Shown in pieces: positions 32,100 through 46,089 of a stretch of DNA of 64,000 nt. Both the position numbers and the translations under genes were made by a program. The DNA is from Siphonodentalium dalli. Its lineage: Eukaryota > Mollusca > Scaphopoda > Gadilida > Siphonodentaliidae. The DNA lies in the NCBI GenBank assembly GCA_032622095.1, contig CP136061.1:119300754-119364753 (forward strand), read 5' to 3'. Under the pieces are notes generated by a model. That model did not search any database. It was not told where the DNA came from and saw nothing but the letters and a program-made list of their open reading frames with translations. Numbering within the stretch: the stretch's first letter is position 1; each line of letters opens with the position of its first letter.

Positions 32100-35000
32100 A
32101 ATCAGCTATGGTGTTATTTGATAGTTTGGTAGCCCTATTTGTTGTTACTGAATGATAATCGTGGAAATTCCGAAGGTACTTTTTAGACTGCGACATGGAA
32201 CGTTATTTTAAAAAAAAACATATTTATGTTTGACGGATGCAAGATTATCACGCACCGTTGGAAAGGTCTGACTGGTCTTTTTAATGTGCTTACCTGTGGG
32301 TGATGGCATATAATATCCGCCAGTCGGAGGAGCTCCAAAAACACGTGTCAAAAAGTCACAAAGATTTTTTACGCACAAAAAACGTCGAAAATCGGCAACT
32401 TCGACGTCGCAGAAAAAATATCTATGAACGTAATATCCTAAAAAAAATTATAACGTCAGCATGGTGAGATCAAGTTTTATTAGGTTACCGACTCGTTTTT
32501 TTAAACATACCAAATAGAAGATATGATTAATTAAAAAGTTCAGTTTTGTGACTTTACCGAAATCTTAAAAATAACGTCATGACGTTGAACATCCCCAACT
32601 ATATATATTTTGGTGTTCCATCTGTTGATGGCGATTTGAACAAATATAAATATTTCTGCAACGAACGCCGCCCGGGCCTTTAATTTCTGGACGTTTTTTT
32701 CACGTTGAACCGACGTTGGGATAACGTTTGAAACATTCACTTTTGCGATGTTTGATCAACGATGACATAACGTTAGAATTCTAACGGTTTAATTTTGGGG
32801 CGTTCGTTTAACGTTTAATCAATGTTGAAATAACGTTGGCCAATCAACATACTGTATAAATTCGCGAAGCGAAATTATACCAAGTATGTTCTACGGCCAC
32901 TATCACTTTTAGAAGCCCATACAAGAAAAAATACATTGATTGCTTATAATTACACCCCGGCACATGAATTTCAACATATTCTATAGAAAGTACATTGCGG
33001 GCAAGCCGACTTCACCACACAATGATGATGTATTTATGTTCTAGTCAATGTAAATTATCGTTGTGATGGCATTTAATACACATACGTATCGTCAGGAACG
33101 ATTAAGAATTGAACTGTCATCCGATACAAGACTTTTACGAATGTTTTTCAGTTTTGAATTCGGGCAGCACTGTGAGCGAATTTAAAGTGTGCGAAAACAG
33201 TACTGTCAAATTTAAATATGAGTAATTTTAATGAAATAAATGCTCAATTGTTCCTCAAATACCACTTGTATATGTTGGGTGTTGAATCATGTATGCAAAA
33301 TTAACGCTGAGTTCATATTGAAAGTGTTTTTATGTTACCTTTTCAACAATGGATAACGATTTATCAGAACATGATGATTCATTCTACATACATATAATTT
33401 CAATAGCCTCCATACAAATACAAAGATGCCACCCGCACCTTACATATTCTAACTAAACGCCTAAAAAAGTATGTTTCCCCGATATATATATGGTGTTATT
33501 CATCCGATTGTGTTTTGAATAAATTGAGAACATTAAATTTATTAACCAGGAGAAATTCCACAATTGTAAGCAACGCAAAGCAAAATCTCTCACAAAGTCA
33601 CTGAAATCGCGCAATTTCGAGTTGGGACCTTCACGTACAGTGAAGTACATATTTAAGGAACAGGTAATAACTAAGAAATATATTCCCCGCATTATTTTTT
33701 CGAGTTTATAATGCTCCCTGTTAAAAGTTCCCATGTTTTGTACTGGTGGAATATGACTTATACGGGTGTTAGTCAGAATAGAGGTTCATGGCATGATATA
33801 AACCTTTTAAGATCAGTCAATAAGCATATCAATGTTAAAAAGCATTGCCAAATGTTGTTTATTATAAACAACCCAACCGGCACACATATAAGCGTGCACC
33901 ATGCAAACGCTGTATAATGTGGCCGCCCCTCAAGCGGTTCACGTTTTGTATTAAGTCATTCTATATATATCTTACCATTTTAAACCATCGTGGATTTATA
34001 CTGGTTCGTTTGCTCAGCCAGGTAACATTTGTCATCGACACAATCTTTTGCCACCAAAACCTAGCGTGAATCAAGCGATGTCATGATCGATCCGTTCGAT
34101 TGTGACATAGCCAGTGATCGCTGTTCTGGATTTAACCGGTACATGTAAGTGCTATGATAAATAAAACGACTAACACGCTATTAAACTTCAAACTGTCAAC
34201 TATTATAATTTTAAATACACATGTATTACAAAACAAAGTCAAAGATCAAAGCCGTCACTGAAACCTTCTAAAGTGTGCCAGGTCAATGCACGTAAACATT
34301 GAGGTCAGCTGATTATGCATTCGTGCGAGGCTCAACCAATCAAACGTGGGTGGTCTATTTTCGGCGTTTACACCTGATGTTTCATTCAACCACAAATTTC
34401 TGAATGAACCCAATGTTTCAGATATTCAGTTTTATTTGACGGCGATTTTTTTCCTACGAATGGTGACGAATGAAAAACAAATAAAGACAGATGCAAATCA
34501 TGTCGCAGATTTTTCATTTACATGTACGCCGAGTCATGTGGAAGTATAACTCGGTATTCGGGAATATGTATGGCCGGATTCTGACTATAATCGTGTGACA
34601 AAGACGACATTGCTCGGGAAACGTAAATTACATGAGTTTGTATTTTGGTATGAACTTGTAGACCTAATTTATGGGGGGGGGGGTAGAATACCACACAATC
34701 AAAATCGAGTCTAGTATTGGTGTTAACATGTCAAGAGGTCTTACTGCGTACGTGAGTTTGCCGAAATCATAAAATAATGACGCATATATAATACAAGTTT
34801 GGAAGAATGATTGGGTTATCAAGTCATACAGGCATGTAATTAAGAATTTCAGTTCAATATTGACTTAATTCATTAATAAATTAAACAAACTTATATACAC
34901 AACTGAACAATGCAAATAGCACGAAAGCTTTTCCCAGATGATATACAAAAGTTCATTTGAATACAAGAGTACATTTAGTATGTCCGAATATAAAATAAAT

Positions 35001-35419
35001 CTTTGGGTCCAATGACTAACTTTCACCACAAAGGTTGGATATCCAGTTGTTCCAAACACTCAATGTGACACCAATTACTCAGTTTAAACTATCCTCATGT
35101 AGTAGACATGTGTTCAGTTTACTAGCAGGCCTACTGACCATCGCTCAACTAATATTATCTGAAACAGACTCAATTTGAGCTCTCACGTCTACACTATTGT
35201 GATACATACAGCATTTGATAAATAAACACAGCACAGTTGATCCAATGATCAGAAACTATAAAGTTTTAAAATGAACCCAATATTATAACCCGCTATATAA
35301 TAATAGCAATTTGGAGAATCTGTTGCAGGGTGAAGACTATTATTGGCACTTGATACCGTATGTATAGTTGGAATTTGTGATATACATGTAGCTATATATA
35401 CATGATTATAAAACATAAT
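32100..35419. other. No gene seen
   Basis: Mostly AT-rich non-coding sequence. It contains the MITE fragment at 32,597-32,682, a cluster of AACGTT-containing words at 32,560-32,850 (irregular, often beside GTTGA), and a run of 10 G at 34,674-34,683. The minus-strand frame at 33,734-33,453 is protein-like in composition but matches nothing I know. Confidence 0.5.
32597..32682. mobile_element. End fragment of diverged family A MITE
   Basis: About 85 bp matching the reverse complement of the left end of 58,715-59,233, including CATCTGTTGATGGCGATTTG and a GGGCCTTTAA terminus. Confidence 0.6.
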
Positions 35420-37247
35420 TATTTTTAAATGTTTTTTTTTGTTATAAGGTCCAACATATGGACATTTTAGTCTTTCACTAGTTGGGGGCATGTCACATCA
35501 TTTTTTGTGCCCGTTTCATCCCGTCTTCCGATTGTAGATTCCACAAAATGTGTGTGGATGCTTGAATTGAAATAGATCGGTTTTGTGTCCTGCCAGACGA
35601 CGACAACCATATCCCATTTCTTACTGTACCTGACATACTCGCCTCTGGTTAATTCCTTGTTATTTTTTTTATTGTCAGCTGGGCTGAATTTCCTATTCAA
35701 CTGTAATGTTCCGCATATATAGACACCTCTCTCATTCACATTATGCACAAGCAGTGAACTGCTATAGAACCTATCAACATACAGATGATGACCACGTCCA
35801 TCCAAACATTTCAGCAGTCTAATGACAGCTACCGATTGCCTCAAAATTTTATGTTCATCAGAACTGGCTTTATCTTTGCCGACGTGCTCATCAAAGTTAT
35901 AATTATAACATTTCACGCCCCATTTAACAGGCTTTGCTTTTGTGTATTGTTTGGTGTAAACATATTTATTCCAATCATAATAACATATTTAGACATTTGA
36001 CAATCATTTTACAATGAAATAGAATAATATAGATGATCGATTGATTGGAAAGGGGATTAAAATACAAGCCCAAGGGCTTTTATTAAGTTTGCCCCCCTGT
36101 GTATTGTTTGAATCAAAGTCTGCCCTTGAATGGCACCGTCGCTTCATCTATAATAACATATGTCACGATCGAGTGTGTACAATGAATTGAATCGCTTCCT
36201 TAGGGTACGTTCATACGCTGGCAAGTTTGCATGGTATGTTTTTGCGGGCAGTTCGTCATAGAAAACCAGATGGTGCCAGAATATGAATGGGAAAGATGCA
36301 CATAACATGCATCTTAACCAATGCAAACGACATGAGAAGTAAAATTTATGTAGTTCCACTTGTAGCGATGCTACTGTAATTTGCCTTCAATTACCTGTAT
36401 GATTTATTCTTGCGAGATGATTGCATGCTATTTACAGGCAAATCCGCTAGCATCGCTACAGGTGGAACTACATAGATTTTACTTCGCACGTAGTTAGCTG
36501 TGGTAGAGTTGCATCTTATATGCTTGTTCCGTTCATATTCTGGCACCATATCGTTTTCTATGACAAAATGCCTGCAAACCATACAGTGCAAACTTGCCAG
36601 TGTATGAATGTACCCTTATGCTCTCTCCGTGAAGGGGCGGATCTTCGTCTGTTTTTCAGACGAGTCCTGATTATTTGGATCCGAAAAATATGATCTATAT
36701 CTTTCTTTTTTTTTTCAGAGAACACAATGGAAACTCCTGGTGTATGAACGGCCCATTTGCCGGGATGTCGCTGGAATAACCTCTGTTCTCGCAACAACTA
36801 ACATATCATTTTCTATGATCTTGACCTCCAGAAATGCTTTCAGTTCAGGTTTCGTTATTGGGGTCCATTCACCTTTAGCATCACCAGGAGCTTTACGTTT
36901 TAGTTGGGCATTCATGTTAGTCCAGACAACAATATCGTCCAGATCCTCATCGGTTATATACTTATCAAAATAATGATATTGAGTTCATTATAATGTTCAT
37001 TTTGTCCGATATTAGACCCGCTCATCTCTGTCTCAACGTTAATTAATGTTGGGCGCTGGACAGTGCAATGTTTCTTCCATTTGAGGTCTTCAATAGTAAT
37101 AAAGGACACATTATGAAAAAGCCCAAAAAATCTTCGTCCTTGTCGCAATAGTCAAGAGTCCAACAAATGATCAAATTCATCTGGGTCAATACTAAAATCA
37201 GAATTATCTGATATATCATCAAAGTCACTTTCCGAACCGGAATCCAT
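35420..37247 (-). pseudogene. piggyBac transposase, decayed
   Basis: On the minus strand an ATG at 37,247-37,245 starts an acidic leader (MDSGSESDFDDISDNSDF), as in many piggyBac proteins. Downstream fragments in several frames are KRKAPGDAKGEWTPITKPEL and KAFLEVKIIEND, then KIRPFTER, then RKRFNSLYTLDRDI, then KPVKWGVKCYNYNFDEHVG, HHLYVDRFYSSSLLVHNV (the DDE-domain VDRFY motif) and CPQLVKD followed by TAA and NVHMLD (normally YNxxMGGVD). The C-terminal cysteine-rich tail is missing. piggyBac integrates at TTAA. Many frameshifts, and a 413-bp MITE at 36,203-36,615, make it inactive. Confidence 0.8.
36203..36615. mobile_element. Foldback MITE with TTA target duplication in piggyBac
   Basis: Long imperfect inverted repeats of ~180 bp start GGGTACGTTCATAC at the left and end GTATGAATGTACCC at the right. 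TTA flanks both sides (36,200-36,202 and 36,616-36,618). A 3-bp TTA (TWA) duplication is typical of the PIF/Harbinger superfamily. The two arms cover most of the element. It lies between FTER and RKRFNS of the piggyBac sequence. Confidence 0.85.
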
Positions 37248-38284
37248 TCTAAGCACCCGGACAATGACCCGCAATTTCAACAAAACAACAATCTACTATC
37301 GTAGTACTACATTGTTTATGTTCAATTTCCGAAACAGAAAATACTTCCAAATACGGAAACGCGCACAATTGTTCTTCTGACACTGGTCTCACATCTTAAA
37401 ATTGGGATGATTTAACGTTCGACGAACTTTCTAACTTTGGTTGATAACGTTTGCATCTCGATGAATAATCACGTTAAAGATAAGAATATTACACCATTAA
37501 ACGTAAACATTTGACATTGAAACTGCTATTCTCGTTAATTATCGCGTGATTTCGACTAAAAAGACTTTTACCGCCAAAGTTATTTTACCGGGATTTTCCC
37601 ACAGTCTATTAATATGGTAAGACACAATGACCTTCGAAACTTTTGTTGTTTCCGGTAGGAATATTCCGATCTCATCTTATCTTTTCCCCATAAAATCACA
37701 ATGCAGAGAAATAAAATGAAATGGCAATTGAAACACCATAAAAGAGACAGTTTAAATAGGTATATAATTATTTTATTCAAATCATATCTTGATCAGCTTA
37801 AATGATGAAATACGATCGTAGTTCTCCGTACAATGCAACTGTGCACCGCCATACCGATGTAGGGGTTCACGCCGTCATTATGGCGTTTTTAGAATCCCGC
37901 TGTATGGGTTTACGACGTCACGGGACTGTTTTCTCCATCCCGCTATAGGGGTTAAGAATATTTATTACATGATGATTATTCCTCCTTTCGGCGCCTGTCC
38001 TTAGCACATCTGAACCATTCCTTCATACTTATTTTGTCTGCATTCCTCTTTTATGTCGTGTTTGAGATGACAGATCCTGGAAATAATTTATTAGCTGAAA
38101 TTATTAGTAACAATTGAATCATTTTGCTAACACCATAAATTTATGATAAACTAGCTTATTCTGTGTCGAAGGGGCCTGTAGCCCCTGCACACAATGCCCT
38201 GTGCATTTACATTTTAGACAGCGGTGGTCCCTTTGTGAGCTTCACGTACATTTTGATCAGTTCAAAAATTTTATTTTAAAAAAT
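37248..38284. other. No gene seen; repeated GGGTT words
   Basis: Single-copy spacer before duplicated block 2. Three similar words, each a (C/T)GTA or (C/T)ATA followed by GGGGTT or GGGTTT, occur at 37,855-37,955 with GCCGTCATTATGGCG between the first two. AACGTT words recur at 37,410-37,500. No exon was recognised. Confidence 0.45.
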
Positions 38285-38382
38285 TAAATTTAAATTTATG
38301 TCTTTTTTTTCTTCAAAATTTAGTTATTGAATGATTTTAATTTAGATTGAACTCCTTGCTCAATTCCTGGCAGATTAATTAA

Positions 38383-38709
38383 CCCTTTACCCAACAAAAC
38401 AGGCCAAATAAAGCTTCAACAGCCTAAAATATCTTCGGTCTGTCTCAATAGAACCATACAAATATGGATATCATTGGAACCGGCTCCTTGACCACATTGT
38501 GATAGTTACAGTTATGTCCTGTGCCAATGCATTCTCTTATATATGCGAGTCGACCATAGGTCGCCTCGCATATATAAGAGAATGCATTGGCCTAAAATTG
38601 GCTTAATGTGTTAAGTCAATACATTATCTTATATATGCGAGGCGACATATGGTCGACTCGCATATATAAGAGAATGCATTGGCACAGGGCCCTTCAGTTG
38701 GGTAAAGGG
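38383..38709. mobile_element. piggyBac-type MITE with palindromic core (copy 2)
   Basis: Same insertion and same TTAA-flanked termini as at 98-369. The core is about 55 bp longer and forms a more complete inverted repeat, with arms of roughly 80 bp around a short spacer near 38,595-38,615. The insertion predates the block duplication; the core has changed since. Confidence 0.85.
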
Positions 38710-40059
38710 TTAAATAAAAAGAGCATTTAACGCCCATTTCCAACGTTTGTTGTGTCTGCACAATGCAATACAAGTAATTCTCTCTCATACATGTTTGCAT
38801 GTTTTTTCAAAGCAGGATGTTTATTTATAATAATGGTGTTCTTTAATTCATTAGACAAGGAAGAATCCAGAGATAATTTGGGACACCTGTTTTCCAGCAG
38901 AGGATACATGTATCCCCATATAAATTAATAAGGCTTCTACACCGAACCAACATATACATATATTATAAATATGACATAATATTTCTGATTTCAAAATTGA
39001 TCATGCCAACAAAGGCTCTATTATAAATGTAGATATTTTATTTATATAGCATATTACTGAAAACGTGGAAAATTCAGGTCGACTGAATATGGTCCATTAG
39101 GAATTTGGGAACATTTGAGCTTCTCGATTTTGGGCGCCCATGCCTGTAACACTAAACAGGTATCAAAACAGCCCTGGATATTTTCCTGCATTAGAATGGT
39201 ATTATAATTGGACTCTTGTATTACAAAATACTTATGGTATCACAGAAAGGTGTCCTGTAGTGAGCACTAGCAGTCAAAATATCGGTTACTACCTACAGCG
39301 GAAATATTTCCACTATTATCTGAACGGAAACTTATTATTGAATCGTGGTCATCTGAACGTTCACTTATACTCGCTGGTCATAAAACACGGATATCATACA
39401 TATCACAAAGTCGCCAGTAATATGGATACAAAGGGGATTAACTGTAAAACAACATCCTGCATTCATATTCCACCGCGTGAGTGTAAATATACATCTATTG
39501 TCTGAGTTACTTCCCACTAGTAATCATAAAATATACTGGTAAAATCAATGTTTGAAATTATATTTTTATTACAACTAAATACAACTATTTTCTATTTCAT
39601 TGATTCATGCTTTTGATTGTTTGAGAGTATAGCGTGTGACTTACGGCTATACGATTACGGGGGTATAATGAAAGAAGAATATATACTCACTGTGTATAAC
39701 TTTAACCACTAGTAGGTCTCTGAATGGGTCCTTCGTTCCTTTTCCTGCCCAATTTATCTGTTCTGCCAATGCCTTTCCAATCAAGCTTCCCAATATAATT
39801 GTAATGCCTTTTTTAAGAGTCGATGATATAAGTCTCGCTCTTGAAAGAAAACGTATATATAATTAACACATCACTGTATGAAATCAACGTGTTCACAAGA
39901 AAGACATCTTTATCTACCGGTATTGAATATTCAATGGTCAGAAATTCACTGCTCGTAATTCAGATTGTTTGGCTTTGGCATTCCGCTAATGATCAATCGC
40001 TTTTTATATGCTCATTTGAAAAACTAGTCCGTTCGTTACGTCAACATTTTGGTTTCCAG

Positions 40060-40550
40060 CTGATAACTTGAGTTTGGATTGTTTAATAGCAACTAAACAT
40101 AGTATGTGGCTCAGTCATACCCAAATACAGGTCAAGTTCAAATTTGGGTTCGGCCCGATGATTTTTGTTAAGAGTTATTGGAAAATTCTATTTTTACGTC
40201 ACAATTTGGGTTTCCGGATAACTTGAGTTTCGATTATTTGATAACTAAACAGGGTATGTGGTGTCATACCAAAATATAGGGCAACTTAAATTTGGGTTCG
40301 GCCCGATGATTTTTGCCAGAGTTATGGGCTTTTTCGACTTCGAAAATTAAATTTTTACATCAACATTTTGATTTCCGAATGATAACTTGAGTTTGGATTA
40401 TTTGATAATAACAAAACATGGTATGTGGCTCAGTCATACCATAATACAGGTCAGGTTCAAATTTGTGTTCGGTCCGAAGACTGTTGCCCCAGTTATGGGC
40501 CTTTTTCGACTCGGAAAATTAAATGTTTACGTCAATATTTTCTTATTTTA
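40060..40550. repeat. Degenerate ~150-bp tandem repeats (copy 2)
   Basis: Counterpart of the array at 1,660-2,150, with the same three units and a few substitutions and small indels. Confidence 0.65.
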
Positions 40551-42924
40551 GCCCGGGTTGCCACTTGTCTTTCCCCCGACGATCACATAAACAAGCCTGG
40601 CAATACTGACTTACCAAACGTCTTCTCACAGCAGTATCATCTCTGCCCCGACCAGCATTTGAACAAGCCTGGTAATACAGTGCATCTCGAGTACAGACCG
40701 GGAGGCAAACCTCCAGACCACCATCGACCTCTTATGTGCGCCTTGCAAGTACCATGTCCACTTTTTTTGTTGCAGTGAGTCGACCTGGCTCTTTGATTCA
40801 ACAAGTAACATCAGAACGCATCTGTCTACTGCTGCAATAAAAACAATTGTAACCAAAGATGAACAATTCGGGTTCATTCAAGGCATAGTGTACGATCAGC
40901 TTGTAAGAATGTGAAATATTTACAACAAAGATACGTATAAGACAAGTAGCGAGTGTAGGATTCATAACCTAAAGATTAGACTAAAATGCAATTTATAATT
41001 GTTTTCTCTTGTAATTAGACACGATATTTATATGCAAAATTGAATTTAATAATTGCACCATTTACACTTTGGGGTCCAAAGAAAAATATGGAGCGGAATA
41101 AGAGTACAGGGTTGTCAATTACTGTTGAAGCCAATAAGAGTACGGGCGGAATATTTACATATATATTTTACATGAAGAAAATTGGGGGACGAGGAATGAA
41201 GAAGAATCAGTATCTGTGCCTGATATTAAATTTAGGTCATTAAATACGTCAGAGTCTTATTTATCTAGAGACTATTTCTTTACGCGGGCAAATAACACAT
41301 AGTTACGAGAAACATAATCACACTCCTTGTAGTTAGTTGTTAGTTCCACGTCCCATTTATTGATTTAAGTATATTTTAAAGAGATTTTGGATCCACTAAT
41401 AACAAAAGGCTGCCCAGCCAGTGTCCCCCGAAAAGTGCATCATTTTGAGCTGGGGGTTTGTAGAATAACTGCGGTTAAAATGGGCTGACCGAACCTAAAT
41501 TCGAACTTGATCTGTATTTTCATTATGAGTAATCCATACATGTATTCCAAATTTGAAAACAATCAGATAACCTATAACTAAAGATATCACCCGGAAACCA
41601 AAATAATCGTCAATTATAAGTCAACAAGGATCAGTAAAAAAAAACATTCCATGTGCCTAAAATACCTACAGACAATTAAAATTCCATCATCTCCCTTCAA
41701 TATATTCATTACATGACAAATTCTATCACCAACAAGGAATATCTGGTCTCTAGTTGAAGAAGCTTGAGAGTTTTAAATTGCTCATAAGAATTATACCGAA
41801 CGTTTTGGTAAAGCCCTTGGAATGCCGAGACAATAATATATTACCACATACCAATTGATTATCTGCATTTGAACATTCTGAACACCGCCTGATAATCTGA
41901 GACAGCTTATGTTGGTTTGCGTATCATTCTCTTAAGTTAGGCGGATCTACTGGTTATCCGTAACTTTTTTGATTATCGCCCCTGATCTCGTTAGGTGATC
42001 ACGTGACCCAATACAAATGGCAGCTACCATGAAAATTAGAAAATTCATTGTTTGCGATACAAAACGTAACTAAAATGGCAATTTTAATGGAGGAAAAATT
42101 TAATTTATTTTGCGAATGCAATGTAAACCTCACCTCGGGTATATGCAATATATAAAAGTGTTTATGGGCGGCTAAATCGAGCATATATCGCCATTAATGT
42201 TGCCTGCATTGTCTCTGTTTAGTTTTTTGCCTTCTGGCAGTTGTGCAAATTCTGGAGTTCTGCGGATGTCTGGGTAGCTTATTTCGGTCTTGGTACTAGA
42301 CATTTTATTTATTATGATTGTTCCGGCTTTTAATAATGATTTTCGTGCAATGATGGATGAAAATCCTGGACAAATTGTGGCAAAATTGGGTCGTGGATTT
42401 ACTCAAATAGATCACTGTTGTGACTGTACATCGATGTGAATGAGAGCATCCCAGCATCAATTGGCCCCTGCACCGTAAAATCTACAATACAGATACATAT
42501 AGCTTGCTGTGCGTTCAAGACTTTTATTTCAAATTGGTCGTTTGATGTCGCTGGTTATAAAAATGAATAGAGTGAAGAAGAAGTTACAGTGAAATAACAT
42601 CGATTAAATCGTGCAGACTGGTGAGTACACTTGTGTGACTAGTGACAGTGCTTGATCTACAGGTCTGGCAAATCCCATTTATATGTAGATAGAAATACAT
42701 GTAGGTTATTTCTGAAAAAAATAAAACTATGTTAAATTTAATACGTTTACCTGTTTACGGTATTATTTAATTAGTTGCACGCATCGACATGATCAACTGG
42801 TCAGCTTGTAAAGTTGAATGGTTGTGACCAGTGCATCACAACATCAGCATGCGTATTAACTAATAGTAATATTTATAAATTTAGGTAGAACATCAGATTC
42901 CTAATCATGTACATGTAGTCTTAA

Positions 42925-43418
42925 AGGCACGTGAGGCCTTAGTTGTCGAAAATATTCATATTTGTTCCAATCACCGTAAACAGAAAAACATTAAAACGCA
43001 TACAGTTTCGTTCATATATACCATGACCATCGCGTAAACAGCATGTTATCATAAATATTTGCTATATTTTACCTAAGCAAGAGCCTGATTGTGTTACAGA
43101 AGACAACACAATGCTGCTGGCTAATCACACACAACTGGCATAAACGCTCTTTATTCGTTCCATATCAGGAATTCACCCACAAATGACGCTCTTTATGTTT
43201 ACCATCATAATATAAACAAACACCAGAAAAGTAACTTTTTATGCTTTTGTTTACATAACAATGGTCAAAAATATGACAATAACATACTGTTTATGCGATA
43301 TTTCTTATTTGTATACGGACAAAGTCTGTCTACATTTTGTTGTTCTTTCTGTTTGTGGCGGTTTTTGACGGGTGGAAATATTTTCACAGGATACCCACCG
43401 CCAAGGCCAACCGTACCT
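42925..43418. mobile_element. TTAA MITE, family A, inverted, copy 2 only
   Basis: Starts AGGCACGTGAGGCC after TTAA (42,921-42,924) and ends GGCCAACCGTACCT before TTAA (43,419-43,422). It therefore lies in the opposite orientation to the element at 44,879. The matching place in copy 1 (near 4,457) lacks it together with ~60 bp to the left and ~95 bp to the right. Either copy 1 lost ~650 bp or the insertion history is more complex. Confidence 0.85.
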
Positions 43419-44014
43419 TTAAGCGGCAAATGCAATTCTACGGTCATTTCTAAGCATAAAAATTTCTGGCCTACATGTATGTTACTTAATTTTAGTACTG
43501 CATTAATAACACATGTACTAGTCTAATTAGTAATTAATTAATTTGTAAATTGGGTTAAATGATTAAATTCGCCCATTAAAAATAATTATATTTAAAGTTC
43601 TACAATTGTTATATTATTTTTATTAAACTATTTGTCATATATATATATATATATAAATGGGATATGTTAGACCTGATAATAAAAGAATTATAAATGTATT
43701 TTTACATTATAATTGTGTTTTTATAAATTGTTGACTCTTTTTATTTGAAAATCGCATCATACCGGTACATATCTGTGATACACGTAGATACATCAAAACA
43801 CACGACTCATTTTGTCCTCGTTAGTATTGATCACACATACCGATATGCGACTATATATGTAGGTATTCTTAGATCTTTCATCCAACTGCAGGTTACCTTG
43901 ATAGGGGGGGGGCGAAAGACAATCAGAGAATTCGTTACCAGTAACATTTTATTTCCAGGTGTCAATATATATATGGTAATTAATAATTTATGACATATAA
44001 TTGATACACATTGA

Positions 44015-44297
44015 AGGTACTCAATCCGATTCTACGGTCCCCATATCAGATTCCAACAACAACATTTTTTTAAATGCCCCTTCAGTTATCATAATCGATT
44101 AATTGCCCAAAAATAATGCTAACTTACTTCTCATCGACAGTTTACTGGGCCACTTATAATTAAAATAATAGATTTCAAATATCGATATCTGATCACTCCT
44201 AGCTTTGATGGTGGATTCCTCGACTCGAATCAAATATTTTTTACCCCCGAAGCCAAGGAAATGGTAATTTGCGAGCGTTAATTCGGATTGAGTACCT
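44015..44297. mobile_element. Short TTAA MITE, family B (copy 2)
   Basis: Same insertion as 4,961-5,243, nearly identical, with the same TTGA/TTAA flanks. Confidence 0.7.
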
Positions 44298-44323
44298 TTA
44301 ATACTACGTAATACTATTCAAAA

Positions 44324-44506
44324 TAAAGGTATCTTTTCACAACATTTATACATATATCAGCATTGTAAGTTCTGTAATAATTATCACACTGAATATTGTC
44401 TATGTACATGTAATATAGTATATATTACATAGACATTATTCATTGTGATAATTGTTGCAGAACTTACAGTGCTGATATAAATGTGGTGAAAAGAGACCAT
44501 TATTTC
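44324..44506. repeat. Long imperfect hairpin (copy 2)
   Basis: Counterpart of the hairpin at 5,270-5,452, with essentially the same arms. Confidence 0.7.
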
Positions 44507-44878
44507 TTATAGTGAAACTGTTCGATCACATGTGATAATGTACAGATAACGCTCAATAATACACAGCGAGTCAAGTGAACCAAGATCATTGCATGTTGTA
44601 GATTAAAAGTATGTTAATACAGTTTAGAATGATTTGGGTATTCAATTACATAAAATGCTAATACGACTATTAAAAACACAAAAATTCCCCTCTCCTTGAG
44701 CCAGAAATCCTTTCCAGGTACCCAAATATTTTTATTGATTGCCTGCCTATGTTCCAAAGTCATATGTGGAATCATTTTCATAAATGAGTATACATGTAGT
44801 CTGAGAGAACACAGACCCCAAAATAAGATTTTATAGTCACGGGTGCTTTGTGGTTTTATCATGGGTGCTTACCCTTAA

Positions 44879-45378
44879 ATGTACGGTTGGCCTTGGCGGT
44901 GGGTATCCTGTGAAAATATTTCCACCCGTCAAAAACCGCCACAAACAGACAAACAGAAAGAACATCAAAATGTAGACAGACTTTGTCCGTATACAAATAA
45001 GAAATATCGCATAAACAGTATGTTATTGTCAAATGTTTGACCATTGTTATGTAAACAAAAGCATAAAAAGTTACTTTTCTGGTGTTTGTTTATATTATGA
45101 TAGTAAGCATAAAGAGCGTTCTTTGTTGATGAATTCCTTACATGGAACTAATAAAGAGCGTTTATGCCATTTGTGTGTGATTAGCCAGTAGCATTGTGCT
45201 GTCTTCTGTAACATAATCAGGCTCTTGCTTGGGTAAAATATAGTATGTCTTTATGACAACATGCTGTTTACGTGATAGTCATGGTATATATGAACGAAAC
45301 TATGCGTTTTAATGTTTTAATGTTTACGGTGATTAAAACAAATATGAATATTTTCGACAACTAAGGCCTCACGTGCCT
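44879..45378. mobile_element. TTAA MITE, family A (copy 2)
   Basis: Same insertion as 5,825-6,324, carried by the second block; TTAA at 44,875-44,878 and 45,379-45,382. Confidence 0.85.
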
Positions 45379-45416
45379 TTAAATTCAACTATAAGAAGCC
45401 CAATCTTGTATATAGA

Positions 45417-46089
45417 TGAGGCCGTGGACACAAATTTGTCCGGAGTTTTTCTCAGTCGTTTTTTGATCAATTTCCGTAAAACTTGGCACAGGCATCAACC
45501 ACCATGGGAACCTGTGCACCTGCGATTATGACGTCTGTCGGACTTTTTATGGTGGAGTTATTCCCCCTTTTTCGACTTAGAAATTTTTTGCAACATGTTT
45601 AATTTTGTCCGAGATTTTATTCCTACATTTTTAGGTCAATTTTTTTTAACTTGGCACAGACATTTAGTACCATGGGAACCTGTGCACCTACGATTATGAC
45701 GTCTGTCCGGCATGTTTTGGTGGAGTTATCCCCCTTTTTCGACTTAGAAATGTTTTGGCAACATGCCTAATTTTGTCCGAGCTTTTATTTATACATTTTT
45801 AGGTCAATGTTTTTTTAATCTTGGCCCTGATATTTAGTACCATGAGAACCTGTGCACCTGCGATTATGATGTCTGTCTGATTTTTTTGTGGAGTTATTCC
45901 CATTTTTCGACTTTTTGCAAAATGCATAATTTTGTCCGAGCTTTTATTCCTACATTTAGGTTTGTGCATCTGCAATCGGAACTGTTATTTTATTATTTTA
46001 ACTACATGTTCACTGACATGTGAAACATCTGAGTATTTTTAAAATACGGGGGTATCCTTGGTCCCATTGGAACAGTCACACCTCTAGTT
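45417..46089. mobile_element. Tandem-core element, Helentron/pearl-like (copy 2)
   Basis: Counterpart of 6,362-7,035, same units and same CACCTCTAGTT end. Confidence 0.6.

Noticed and set aside
33453-33734. 93-codon minus-strand frame with protein-like composition
   Set aside because: No motif, no homologous copy in the window and no clear splice borders.
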